Assembly (NCBI GenBank): GCA_036924285.1
Contig: JAYKYS010000009.1
Location: 20,192,001 to 20,256,000 of the forward strand
Reading direction: 5' to 3'
From: Asterella californica
Lineage: Eukaryota; Streptophyta; Marchantiopsida; Marchantiales; Aytoniaceae
Length of the DNA stretch: 64,000 nt
Below are positions 47,096 through 59,113 of this stretch, one piece after another. Each line of letters opens with the position of its first letter. Position 1 is the first letter of the stretch. The notes beneath the pieces were generated by a model, which made no database searches, was not told the origin of the DNA, and saw only the letters and a list, made by a program, of their open reading frames with translations. Both the position numbers and the translations under genes were made by a program.

Positions 47096-48934
47096 CCGAC
47101 AATGGTGATAAGAACAAAAGAGATGTTAGCAAGATGAAGACATCTCTTTTTAGTGAGGAGTGAAGGAAGGACGAACCATGCAAGTAGCAACTTGAGGCGA
47201 TTTGGACCGATTAACATTGTAGCTTTGACTTGTATTTTGTGGAAATAAATAATTTGTTTTTAAGAAATTGTTTAAGTGTATTGGTAGTGCATGGTTATGA
47301 CTAGTTCTGATCATATGCTTAAGATGTTGTCAAGAGGAAAAACGAACCGCATTGAAAAGAAGTGAGTTGGATGGGATAAACATCTAAATCAAGACTAAGT
47401 CTGATGTCAAGATTTAGGTTTGCCTTAGCGTTGACAAAGCAAGTGTGAATTGTTTACACTTGTCTTTGGCTTGATCTTACGTTACAGTTTTCTAACTGCA
47501 AGATAAACTTAGTCATGTGTCTAAGTCAAATCAGGTTGCGATCAGAAAGTGAGCTTTGGAAGATCCAATAAGTAGGTGTGAATACTTATAAGTTGGCAAG
47601 TTAGAGTCTTAGTATAATGTTTAGAATTTGTCAACTAGTTTTGTTTAAGAGTGACCAAGAGGATAGGTTTTCTTGAGACTACTTAGAACTTTAACGACAA
47701 CTTAAGACTCAAGCCAAGAAGAGAATTGCGGGTTAGCTACCAGAATGTAATTCTAATACCAAGGGGTTGGCTATCCATTTTGAGCTTGACGTTAACTTAA
47801 TGATCATTAATGATGAGGACATCAACCTCCAAAGTGAGGATGAATGTCACGACCTTCACCCTCAAGATCGAACACAACCGCGAACAACAGAACCATGGCA
47901 GACTTGCGCTAGGTTGTGAACGATGCCAGTAGGACTTAACATCTTGATCGAGAAGTCATGAAGTCAGGAATAGATGAATCCTAAGTGGTTCGTTGAACCA
48001 AGGTTGGAACATTGGTTAAGACGTAGAGGCATGTCTCAAGGGGCAAGTACGAAAAAGGACCAAAACGTAAGTATGAGACGTAGATTTGAGACGTGAGTTC
48101 GAGATGGAGGTCCGACAAAGATAGACGCTGGTCGGACACTGATGTGAAACCACTGGGTCCTAGTCTGACGTTGGAACATGATTTTTCAAAACAAAATGAA
48201 CTGTTAGAGCTCCAATGACATTTTGGGTTGTGGATGAAGCTCCACATAAGATCTCGAGACAAGTAAGATATCGTTGAAAATGTCTCATCGAGAGCTTTCC
48301 AAAGATATAAAGGACTCCCCGAACTAACATTGAAATTGAGAATTATGGCCGTTCCAGTGATCAAGTTGTGGTACAATTTTCAAGGACAAAGAGGAGGGCG
48401 TGGTCGCGATCCTCATAAGTATATATGAGAGAGACTCGATGCTTGGATTGATCAGGACGAGTCATCCGACCTCGGACTTCGGCGGATAGACTCTAAGGTG
48501 CATGAGGTGATGGTTGGACCAGTACCAAGGTGTGTTATGGTCCAGATTTGGACGTCCGGACTTGAGATCGACCCAAGGGCTGGGGAAAGACTCACGGCGG
48601 ATTAGACCACCGGCGGGTTAGATCCAGACGAACATCACAGAGAGTTGGATCGCTAGACGTGTTGGAGATAATATTTAGGACCTTGGACTTTATGATAAGT
48701 CCGTCTCAAGTCATATTGTGACTTGTTGATGTTTTGGGGTCGACCTAGTCAGATCTAGGCCGGGACTTAGGGAATACTGAGTTTGAGAGTTAAGGAGATG
48801 AGACCAAATGAGATCAAGATAAGTGGTGCACGGATGCTAATATGTGATTGTGGTTTGCATGTTAGCATTGTGAGTTTCGTGACCTACTGAGTAAGAGCTT
48901 CCGTTGGTGCAACAAGGCGGTAAATGTACGAAAG
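47096..48934 (+). mobile_element. Chromovirus 3' end with LTR (plus strand)
   Basis: 47096-47844 matches the inverse complement of 5716-6450 (chromodomain end, CATGCACTACCAATACACTT landmark, polypurine tract AAAGTGAGGATGA). The LTR follows at 47845-48934, beginning TGTCACGACC and ending GGCGGTAAATGTACGAAAG. TATATATGAG lies near 48420. Sequence after the LTR does not match a primer-binding site well, consistent with a 3' LTR. Confidence 0.85.
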
Positions 48935-48989
48935 ATGACAACAAGTCAATATGAAGATCATGTACGTGGAAGACAGCACTTACACGTAT

Positions 48990-49310
48990 GTCATATATCA
49001 ACAATGTGATCACGGAAGTGAAATTGCATACAGATTGTGGAATAAGTTAAGAGAAGAAAAAAGACATACATATATCCTCTAATGCCCAACGAAGATAAAG
49101 CCATAATGTTTCATGGATTTACATTTCAGAAAAAATATAGCGAGGTTCCAAAAGACAAAGAATTTCATGCCACGGTACTATTAGAATGTCACGATTTAGC
49201 AACTGCAAGTCATGTCGGTGTTGAGAAGATCTTAGAAGCTACAAAGAGAGTGTACCTCATGAACTCGTCACCAAAATATGAAACAAACCATTGTTGAAAA
49301 TGATCACAGT
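48990..49310 (+). pseudogene. Gypsy integrase zinc-binding fragment
   Basis: The open frame at 49082-49297 reads VLLECHDLATASHVGVEKIL, then EATKRVYLMNS and TNHC. This is the HHCC zinc-binding region of a gypsy integrase (H-x6-H, with the C pair decayed). It is isolated; no core domain follows. Confidence 0.7.
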
Positions 49311-49399
49311 GGATGCAATGAAGCTTGATGTGAACAAGATTCGAGAAAAGAAAATCTGGAGCTGGTATCAAACCTCCTTCCATAACCACCACTCTCGCA

Positions 49400-51880
49400 C
49401 TTCTTCACTCCTCCATGCAGACCGCCGAGAACTCTCACGAACCATCCGCTAAGAAAGAATGTCTCACAACTCTTGGAAGTCCGCAGTATTCTCCACGAAA
49501 CAAAGATTTAATTCTTAGTTATGAAGTCGGGTCTCAGTGATTGATGAGTAATTCGGAGAAGACAAGTTAGAAGTTTGTAGTTTTTTTTGTAATGTGCGAT
49601 CATCACATTACTCTCGTTTTGGAATGAATCGTTGCCTAAGACATTAAACAAGAATAATAAAAAGTTCACACATTTATGAATTCATATTCAGATTTTGAAA
49701 ATTATCATGTATATCTCTGTGAAATCTAACATGAGTGTACTTCCATTGCATATAGTAGTGAATGTGAGAGATAACAAAAATATAGAATGATAAATATAAA
49801 ATAACAATCATGATGGAATCCTGCGAAATCTTGTCTAGAAAAAGTCATGAGATCTTCACAATCTATTCAAAAACCTTGGGATGCTAAATATAATCTTATA
49901 CCAACAAATAAAGTTATTGATATGTATATGGTGAATGTTTTCTCTTCAACTGTTCTTAAGTACACTCTTTCTATATCCAACAACTGAATTTGATCATTTG
50001 AGAGATACCATTCTTCATGGGATTTTGTAGTACTCTTACCAAAGACATGAAATAACAAGAATTTTGTCGAGTGTCTCTTGTCGAGTTCAGAAAAGAAGTT
50101 GTCGAGTTATGTTCTCAACTCTACAAGAGAAACTTAACTTATAGTCATTAGTTAACCTTCACTCATAACGTAGTGGTCTTTAAATCTCTTTTAGTAAAAT
50201 ATTGTATTTTACTATTGCTTAACATATGCACACATTGTGCTTGCACCACAAATTATCCAAAATTATATATTCCAAGAAAGAAGATTTGGATTAAAACCAA
50301 ACAAAACACCCATTGAACTAGTAAGTGAAGAGTCCAAAATATGAAATTCAGAAACATACACAAAAATTTGCAAAAGTCTAGCGATCGAGCAACTTAAAAA
50401 TGATATAACAAAATGTCAAAACATTAGATTCAACAATTCAAGAAGCCTATGCCAAATCAAATCGTCACAAGAATCCGTTTGTTGTCTACCTATTGTTTTA
50501 ACCTACTTGCTGTTTCAAAAGACTCATTTGGAAAAAACAAGAACCGTAAATGATCATAGTACAGATAATAAAAAAACAATAAAATGCAATTGATCTAAAA
50601 CTAAGTGATATGCACTATCAACGAGAACGAGCACTATGAAACAATACGAGATAAAAAGAATATATAGAAAGAAGATCTGTTTATCGAAAAAAAAAATGAT
50701 ATCACCATGATGCAAACCGAATGAGAAATATATCAAATTGCAAGAATCTGCAATCAAGAGACTAGCCAAAACTATAGTCATGTTCATAGTTGATGGTCGA
50801 TTCAAATATGATGTACAAGCTTTGCAGGTAATTCTAGTTGAGCATAAAATGATCCAAGCGAGAAGTCAATAACAAGAAAAGGACTAGTAGTCGACAACTT
50901 GAGCAAAAAACATCGCATGAAAATGGAACATCACACACAAAAAGACAATATAATTTACAAAATCCAACAAGCATCATCGCATGCCATAGAGTACTTATGC
51001 TCAAGTAAAGCTGTTGTTAGACTGATCGTGACTTTACCTCTGTGCATGATGCAATTTGTCACTACAGAACATGAAGAAAATAATTCATTCTTTACCCTAT
51101 ACACCTAAAGTAGAAAGATTAAATATCTATGAGTATTCAATGGAATTTCATGCTGAATTCTTGATGAAATATTGAATTAGATTGAGTCTAAAGTTTTAAA
51201 TCATTAGATTCTTTCGTACATAACCTCGATGTTTCAACATGAAGATGTCGAGGATGATGCTCTAACACCTCGATATCTTAAATGTAATGAACTCTATCCG
51301 TGATACAGCTTTAGATATTTTACGTTCGAATTGCATTTAAACTATCTTAAACAAAGTTTTTAAAATTTAAAACATACTATCCATGTATTCGGATATTCAT
51401 AACAGAAAAAGTAAATGTTAACATCAAAGATCAAATTGTGTATGTGATGAAGTATGAACTTTCTCAATTGAATTCTTTGTCCTTCATTTCAAATGCAGTT
51501 TCGACTTTTCAATTGATACTTGAATTCGTTGCAGAAACCTAGATAATTCACCTAATGAAAGTTCAAAGAACAAATTTACAATGTAGTTTTCTGATAGATT
51601 TTGTCATTAGTCCCGACCTTCGAACAAATTAACTGAATTCCACTTCATGTGAGTGACAAAAGTCATGATCACCTAGCGACCACGAGACTCGACCGAACCA
51701 ATTGATTATCACAACGGTGACAATCAATTGTTTGATGACCTACACCATGAGGAGGAGAGGAGGAACTGGGGGCGAGATGTGATAGCGAGACCATGTGCTA
51801 GCGGTCCAAGCAACAGACGAAAGTGGGATCCTACGTTCTCTGGGTCCGACGATCAAAACATCACCTGCAGCTGTGTAGGG
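49400..51880. other. AT-rich DNA, no gene seen
   Basis: Long AT-rich stretch with no recognisable frame or repeat. The open frame at 51740-51991 (minus) overlaps the start of the next exon and has no known domain. The last few hundred bases rise in GC and may hold the promoter of the plus-strand gene at 51921. Confidence 0.55.
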
Positions 51881-51920
51881 CCTGACATGACACTCCGGGA
51901 TTGATCGAGTGTCTAGCGAA

Positions 51921-52301
51921 ATGCATCCGATTTGTGTGTCCCTGAGGCGCTCATTATGTCTCAGTTCACCATTTCGATCCAGTGCACTCACAAATGCTTT
52001 TCGTATTCTCTCTCCGGCTTCCGCTGCTGGTCTGGGAATGAGAGAATTGGGGAATGCTGGAGTAAGGGCGAGAGGAGGAACCTGCTCTGGTCTCAGGGGT
52101 TTAAGTGTGGCTAGATTCTGCTTATCTGGTGATATGGTTCTGATGGAAGGCGCTAGAGAAAGGGTTCCTAAGGAGGACGAGGAAGGAGGAGATGCTGCGC
52201 ACGTACCTGTTTTGTTGAAGGAGGTGATCGGTTCCTTCGAGGGTCGGCGATTGCTGAATTATATGGACTGCACTCTCGGTGCCGGAGGTCAGGCCTGCGC
52301 T
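51921..52301 (+). CDS. rsmH: RsmH/MraW-type 16S rRNA methyltransferase, first exon only
   Basis: RsmH methylates N4 of a cytosine in the ribosomal decoding site (C1402 in E. coli) using S-adenosylmethionine; plants target it to organelles. From ATG 51921 the frame has 127 codons. Residues 1-70 (MHPICVSLRRSLCLSSPF, then many Arg/Ser/Ala) look like an organellar transit peptide. Residues 93-127 read HVPVLLKEVIGSFEG and DCTLGAGGQACA, the hallmark RsmH N terminus with the SAM-binding GAGG loop. The usual GGHS is GGQA. The exon ends in phase 0 at GCT/gtaagt. The family usually has 300-450 residues, yet later motifs (substrate-binding MDLG..S, ISFHSLED) are not found downstream, where mL45 follows. 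It may be a broken or chimeric gene, or have exons I cannot see. Confidence 0.7.
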
Positions 52302-52890
52302 GTAAGTACTTTTTTTTTTTCTTTTCTCTCGCTCCTTGAAAATTTGTCTACCTAAATCTTAAGCGACTACTCTAATCCATGAAGTGCCACATTGGCAAAG
52401 AGAACAGGTGGAAGGGGTGATAGTGGTGGATGGTGCAGTTTTGTCGCCTGGTCTGAGAAGTCATTCATCCTCCTCCTTCGGGATCTTATCTCCTAGTCAC
52501 TACCGGGAACAACTCTATCGTCCATCAGGTACTGCCCTCGTAAGCTGTGTGACATTTTTCTCCAGGTGACTGGCATAGCATTCTTCACAACCATTATGAG
52601 CAGGTTCATAAGCCCCCGTTTCCGTCAGGGCTTATGGAAAGGAAAAAGCTTGAAGCTGTCAATTTAACTGGCAAATTGTTTAGCCCGCCAGCACCTTAAG
52701 AGGAGAGGTTAAAAGCTATTTGGGGGATGTAGTAGAACTGTGGGATATACAGGTACTTCGGGTAGATCGTGCGAAATGGCTTGGTCGTACTGATGGCGGT
52801 GGACGTAAAGTGGAGTTTGACAGTTGGTTAGGAGTTCAAGAAGTGGACCAGTTGTAAAGATGACGTTAAGACGCAGCAAAAAGTTTAGCA
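52302..52890 (+). other. Intron or spacer with a possible exon (52566-52697)
   Basis: Follows the donor at 52302. After TTTTCTCCAG, the frame starting at 52568 reads DWHSILHNHYEQ, PPFPSGLMERKKLEAVNLTG, KLFSPPAP and a stop. The preceding open frame ends in phase 1 at 52528, but the implied intron is only 37 bp, shorter than I would accept for a plant. I do not recognise either peptide. Confidence 0.25.
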
Positions 52891-52896
52891 CAGAGT

Positions 52897-55800
52897 ATGA
52901 GGATACAGAGTTCTGCTGATGTCATAAGCTCATCTCAAGTCTCTAGTACACTATACAACTCAAGACGCAAAGCACGAAATAATTTTAACACCGTACGCGT
53001 CTACAGTCGCACGGAGAAATTATCCGTTGGAGGTTTCACGTTCAGCGCTCTCTTTCCTGAAGTTCTCATTTCTCGGTCTGGAGCTTTGTATAGAGAGCTG
53101 CGCTGTACAAATGGTATTATGTAAAATTTAGTGCAAAAGAGCATCAGTCTAATGATTTGACCATTCTCGGTCAATGCATGTTACTGGATGCTAAGGAATC
53201 AGCGTGTTGCTGAACTCGTCGTCAGCGATATTTGAGAAGCAGTTCAAGTGCTCCCAAAAGCAGGTAAAGGTTTGAACTTACAATTTGGACGACTGGTCAA
53301 GGATTGTCTTCATCTTAATGATTTCTTCCTTTGGACTTACAGTAGTGTTTGAATGCAATCTCGGTGAATCTAAACGTTCCTGTTTACTGGGCCAGTGAGT
53401 TTTGTGGCATATGCAACTTCTTTTCTTGACAGGTTGTGAACAGAACTGAAACTCAGTTTTCACTCTATGCTTCTTCTTGTTTGGCAGTCACGAGTACGAG
53501 GGTTTGCTAAGACAGTCCAAGTACCCCAATCTATGCAGAAACCTGTGAGTGGTTGATTACTCGAGCCTCAAGCTACCTGGGGAAACTTGCTTTAAGCTTC
53601 AGCATTTAGAGCAGTTTGGAAGTCTCGGGAAAGCGATATGATGAGTTCTTGGGTGACACAGTTTCTTGCGCCACTTGTGGAAAGAAATTACGGAGTTGCA
53701 TGCTTTTGGAGGGTTGATATGGTGAATGCGTTTCTAATTTCTTCAGAAACCGTTGCCTCTTTTGTTGAATCAACCATATGTCCCATGGATGATTCCTGCA
53801 GATGAAGTTAAAGTTATACATGGGTAGCCCAGGAGTCATCGGAGAACCGTACAAGCCGCCACCGCCTCCACTTCCATTGCTTCGAAGGTGTGTGACGGAG
53901 CTTGCTAAATACTTCCTCTTGGTTATGGTTATGGTTGGCGGGTGGAGTCTGTTGGTGAATTAGATCTAAATGCATTTTCGATTAGCGAGCTGTTCGTTGA
54001 TTATGACGGGCACCGCCAGCACTGTAGGAAAGGACGAATCAGTTACCTGCGTCAAGGCTTCTAAGAACAGGAAGTATTTCAACGATGAAGTCTGTTTCTT
54101 GTTTAGTCATCGAAGCGGCCTTCTATTTCACCTTGTTAATAGCTTTCCAAGTCGCAGTATAATCGTGAGATGCTTGTGATTCATTGAAGACTGTTTAATA
54201 GAGAGATTGTGTAGCTTTAAGTGCGTCACGGGCCGTAGCCACCATAGGCTTGGATTGATGTAAAGTTTGAAACAGAGGACTTACGGGAGTTGAGTTCTGG
54301 GCCCGTCGGATATTGCTCTGTTAAGACATCTCTGAGTAGATCTTGAGAATACAGGTCATGTATCTCTTTGAGATATGTCGGCGTGGATGAGGATTCGGGT
54401 GAAGCTACAAACTTTCATAGCTTCGCACTATTTTGGAGTTTGGAGTCTGTATGCTGCCGGTGACCGACTGTATCAGTGTCACCTACATCCTTTTTCTTTG
54501 CCTTACAAGCTCTTGCCTTGCTCCTACAGGTGGTTCACGAGAGAGGGATGGTCGAGAAGGAAACAGTCTTTTATGGGAATGGTATGAAGAGAGGTGACAT
54601 CTTATGAAGTGGTTTGGTTGAGTGAGATGACGAATCTTGCTTGGTGTTGAAGATTAAGCGAGTCTGGTTACTTGCAGATCAAGACATCTTACACAATTGC
54701 AAAGCTTCGACAGAAGACTAAGGGCTACAGCCAGCAAAGGTTCTATCAGGAAGTCTCGGACCTCTACAAACAGGCAGGATGCTCTTGGTCTCTTTGGTCG
54801 ACTTGACAACTCGCTTTAATATGATCAACTATTTAACTGAGAGGAAACCGCAGTCATCACTTTTCTTCTTCTTCTTATGGGTGTCTGCTATAGCCTCTTA
54901 GCTTGTTCCACTGAATCCAGCACTTCATCAATTTACCCTCAGATCAATTCAGCTCTGGCAGAGGGTCAACGGACTGCACTTCGACATCTTGTTACAGATA
55001 GTGTTTTCTCGGTAAGTTAAGAAAATCATTTTAGTTCCCTACATTGCTGTTTCCTGTTTGGTATGTTCTTGCACCTGTATTGATTCGGTGCTCCGTCGTG
55101 AAAGCAGCAAGTACGGCCTTTGCTTATGCTGCTCACGCGCAGCTACACTGATGTCGGCTTTAGTAGGTTTTGTTCATTGAGTCACTGTATCTAAATTGAA
55201 TGATTGGACCTTGTTCGGCAGACTAGTCTGGCTGTGAATGAGTCCAGTCCGTAACCACAATCCATGTACTGCGTAATGGAAGGCGTATTCTAACTGCTCT
55301 GACCAGATTATGAAGAACGAACTAAAGCACAGGGAGAACAGCACCTGGGCGAAGGTTGACTGGGAGATGGTTGGCTCGGTCACAAAGATGCGGACTCTAC
55401 AGGGGCGGCTGGTATTATTCTCAAGCTCTTTCGCCATCAGGCTGGCATTATCGGACAACCGATGAAAGAAACCTCCCATTCGTTTCTCTGTACTTTCATC
55501 AGGCCGGCTACGAGTGTCTCTAGCGTTTCCGATAAAGTCGAGCTACTAGAGAACTGTTATGAAATGTACCATTGCCCTTGCTGTTACCGCTGGTAGAGGA
55601 TAATGCTCCATGATAAGGCCTCCTCCTTTGCAGATTGGAGTTGACAAGAACAACCATGACAACGCTTTTGTGCAACTCACTGTGAGAATAAATAGCAAGC
55701 AGGTACTATGGCCCCCCAGCATTCGTTTGGTGTATGTCCCACAACTCCACACAGATTCTGCTGCTGCAGGGATATATCCCTCGTGCAAAACTATTTTCTT

Positions 55801-56361
55801 TCAAACGCCTTGGGGCTATAGTCTAAATCAGACAATTATTCCCTCGATTGAAGATAAATCATTCGAGTCCCCCTTTGTTGATGTTTATGTTGGCCTTCTG
55901 CCAGAGTGTCTTCTGTCGTGTATAGTGATTTTATCCTTCTTCCTCAGGTACTGACGAGTAATGTTTTCCACTTTCAGAAATTTGCAGCTTATGATAAGCG
56001 CGGGAAACTTGTCGCCGGCGATCCTGACAAGGAGGTAGGGAGCTTCATTTTCAGCTTTGTTTAGAATTATTATCCCCTTGTGTCACTGAGCTTATGTACT
56101 ATAACCAGCATAACTCGTTTCTTTAAACATTTTACCCATCTTTGTACGTGGAAGTTTGTTCTAGTCTGATAGGCAAGCATAGTTCACGAAATCAGGCAAG
56201 TCATCGTTGACTGCTCATGGTTGGTACTGAGAAATCGACCGCTTGCTGATATCGTGGTCGTTGTGGTCTGCCAGCTGCTAGTGGAGGACATTTGGGTTTT
56301 CGAGAAACCGCTTCTGTTGACCGAAGCAAAGTGGCGTTTGTGCGCCCGTCTTTCTGTTTGA
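52897..56361 (+). CDS. MRPL45: Mitochondrial ribosomal protein mL45 (Tim44-like), multi-exon
   Basis: mL45 is a large-subunit protein of the mitochondrial ribosome with a Tim44-like domain, near the peptide exit and inner membrane. Exons: 53488-53544 (SRVRGFAKTVQVP), 53802-53887 (GSPGVIGEPYKPPPP), 54530-54581 (WFTREGWSRRK), 54678-54773 (YTIAKLRQKTKGYSQQRFYQ), 54943-55011 (INSALAEGQRTALRHLVTD), 55307-55411 (WAKVDWEMVGSVTKMRTLQG), 55634-55702 (IGVDKNNHDNAFVQLTV), 55978-56034 (KFAAYDKRGKLVAGD), 56275-56361 (VEDIWVFEKP, ending WRLCARLSV-stop). All join in frame. The first two exons (52897-53113, 53226-53263) are tentative: basic/Ser-rich, transit-like, and phase-compatible. Total 310 residues, close to the 306 of human MRPL45. 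Introns are 96-642 bp for firm exons. The intron after 54773 starts GC, not GT. No stops or shifts in firm exons; probably expressed. Confidence 0.85.
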
Positions 56362-57330
56362 TTTAAATACTTATAAATATTCTTCATATGGACCGAGCGA
56401 GCTACAGCTAGATCTGAGACTCCCCGCGCGCACAAAGAGTTAGCCTTGGACGTCCATTGTCGAACTTAGGTTACATTCATGCGATTAATGCAGCACTTGA
56501 GAGGATAATGTAGAGTTACAATTCGGCAACTAGGAACATAAAACAGGTAGACACAGAGCAGTAGACGAACCGAGAGGTGGAGCTAACCTGTCCTTTTCGT
56601 CTATATCCTAACCCCTTCGCTGATGGCGTCCTTTGGTCGGTGGCATGATACTGTGCCGTTCCTATGGATCGTCACAATGGCACCGAAGATGTCAGAGACC
56701 AGGTTGACTTGCATGCTAGGGAAGTGTGAGTATCTACATGCTTTGCATGTATGTGGTAATTGGGTACTGGGTGCACACCTACTAATTACCTTATGCGGTA
56801 TTTCAGCGAATCGGTACTTTAGTGAATCTTGAGCTGAATGCAGATCGACTGGATTTTGGAACATGGAACTATGCATGCTACTTGCTCTGTGATTCCGTCA
56901 TTTGCTCTGATAACTAAGCTGCACAGCCTCTTCATTTTTCTTAATTGAGGTTCTACTCTTCACTCTCACGGATCGCTATAGCTCTTGTCAGACAGTTTGG
57001 TCATGATAAGCTTAAACTGTAACTTTCTCTCCGCAGCAGTATACCTCGTGTTCAAGCTCAGCACTGTATACACCCTCAATAATTTCTGGGTCTTTGCTTG
57101 TTCCTTTACAGTGAATGTTAGGTGGCTTACCAATAGGCCATCCATATTCTGTTCGCTCAATATATGCTTTCAGCGCACCTTCTCCATTTATTTGTTTTCA
57201 GAAGTCTGATATGTATTAACCATCAGATACTAGGAATTCGAAGCAAAGCATGATGGAGAGGCTTTCCTACATTTATTCGATCTTAGTGTACCGTCGGATA
57301 TTCTCTCCCTTCCATGCTAGTTTGTCAGGA

Positions 57331-58010
57331 TGGGAAATTTAAAATTATCAAGAAGTTGATGGATAATAACTGGAGAAAGATGGACGAGAATACATGTCGG
57401 TCTATATGTTCGGCGGCTGATTTTGGACGTTCAGCACCACTGAAGTGCGTCTGTTGCACCCACGAAGTCAAAGAGTTACCAGCTACGAAAGAGGCAACTT
57501 AGTGAGCGTGGTCGATCTTCTGACACGGTTCATCAGTAAATATCGACAGCAGTGCTTGCAGGTAAGCACCCTCCCTTTGTGATGGTTTAAGTTTCTTCTG
57601 GCCTGCGGGCATCTCTTGAGGCTTAGACGGTTGTGTAGACAAAGATCAAGATGAATCGATTCGTGTTGTTTGCCTCCAGCCCTTTAGCAGGAAAATTTCA
57701 TCACGTATGACCTGCACTAATTCCGTAACTGTAGCGTTCGGCAGGCTTACTTGAAGCATGCCTTCTCCGAGCATCTCAAGCATTAGCATCTACAATGTTG
57801 GTAATGAACCCGTTTGTACAAGTTTGTTCACTTCGTTGTTTACATCCTTGATTGACCGGCGCCAAGCACGATGTCATCCGAGCTAGTCTCTTTCAGCAAA
57901 ATCTTCCATTTCTTCTTTCATATCCGTTTGTGCAAAGATCTTCTCCTGTACGAAAAGTTCTAGAAGCTTTGCGAGTCGGAAGTGGATGAAGTAAAAGAGT
58001 GGGCGATACA
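57331..58010 (+). CDS. Unidentified exon-like segments downstream of mL45
   Basis: Three plus-strand pieces look like coding exons. 57331-57502, after TTTGTCAG, reads KFKIIKKLMDNNWRKMDENT and CVCCTHEVKELP and ends in a stop. 57503-57560 reads VVDLLTRFISKYRQQCLQ and ends CAG/gtaagc. A piece after CTCTTTCAG at about 57895 reads QNLPFLLSYPFVQRSSPVRK then VLEALRVGSG and a stop. The first contains a C-x3-C...CVCC cluster. I recognise no family; a second gene or untranslated exons are possible. Splice joining is not established. Confidence 0.25.
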
Positions 58011-58917
58011 TGTAAGCTCATACCTTGATACGGAGAGGTGAGGTGGGGTTACTCTCCAACGAAATAAGGGGACTCCCAGGGAGCAAATTGTGTTCAGTAA
58101 GCCACTACCTCGCATATGTCATATGTGGCTCTTGGAGCTTGTATAGATTGATGCTTTTTCATTCACGAAGCGGTATTAGTATTATGACATTCTTTTCACG
58201 TTTACACTAAAGACCTTGGTAACATAAAATAAATTGATAGCCTATGATAAAGTCCAGTATGTGGTCATACTTTTCACATTTGCTCATGGGAGTTAGAGAA
58301 CCCAAAGTATTTGACCTTAAAGGAAGAAAAGTGTTCCAAACTAGTCCTGCGGTGGTTGCATAAGATTAGTTGTGGTAGAGAGGAGGTGACAGCGAGCAAG
58401 CATAGGTTCATACGAGCTTTAATTGCTTTGTAGTTCTCCGGTGTGTTTAATGTGTGAAGACCTTGGTCTTCCATGTAAATAGATTGTCTATTTATGTAAT
58501 CACTTTAGTTGGTGATAGAATTGATTGATATCGGCGGTCGAAGCAGAAGTTTTGTTAGAAAGGTTCTAAAATTGCATGCACTCACTTTAACGGTGAATAT
58601 ATAAATATAAAAATAAATTGTTGTTGTGTTATCTTTCGAGTTAGTCACTATAACTTTTTCAATGATGAGCAACATGTCACAGAAATATAATTCGGATTTC
58701 TTGTTTCATCAGGATTGTCGGAAGTAAACTTCATCTTAACCTTGGAATGATGTGTAGCTTCAAAAAGTAAGTAGGGGTTTCAACCTGCCATATGTTTAAT
58801 TATTGATCCTATCTCATCCTTTCCGTGATATTCGCTTGTTTGCTGCATTATCGTAGTAAAATTTCAATCCAGTTGGAACTCGAACTGTCATGAGGATATT
58901 GGGCCTCAAGTACACTT

Positions 58918-58961
58918 ATTAATGTTCTAACCCTTCCTGCGAGAAGGGTTAGAACATTAAT
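58918..58961. repeat. Perfect hairpin, 19 nt arms
   Basis: Arms 58918-58936 and 58943-58961 (ATTAATGTTCTAACCCTTC and its complement) around the loop CTGCGA. The stem foot CTAACCCTTC resembles that of the hairpin at 3036-3087. Confidence 0.9.
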
Positions 58962-59040
58962 TAATGTCTTCAGATAAATGACGTCATTAGACATTTAGTT
59001 CGCAGGTCTTATACCCCCAGGAGCGCAGCAGCCTCCTCTT

Positions 59041-59113
59041 CACTTATGGGTTCTCTTCGGATGAGTTGGAGTAGACCCTCTTCTCACTTATGGGTTCTCT
59101 TCGGATGAGTTGG
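59041..59113 (+). repeat. 29-bp direct repeat, 44 bp apart
   Basis: CACTTATGGGTTCTCTTCGG plus nine bases occurs identically at 59041-59069 and 59085-59113. Confidence 0.9.

Noticed and set aside
48001..48376. 131-codon minus-strand open frame (47981-48376)
   Set aside because: Lies inside the chromovirus LTR 47845-48934 and repeats a peptide seen antisense in the other LTR copies.
56601..56876. Open frames on both strands at the same place (56601-56876 minus, 56623-56832 plus)
   Set aside because: Mutually overlapping, no motif on either strand and no convincing splice sites; left unannotated.
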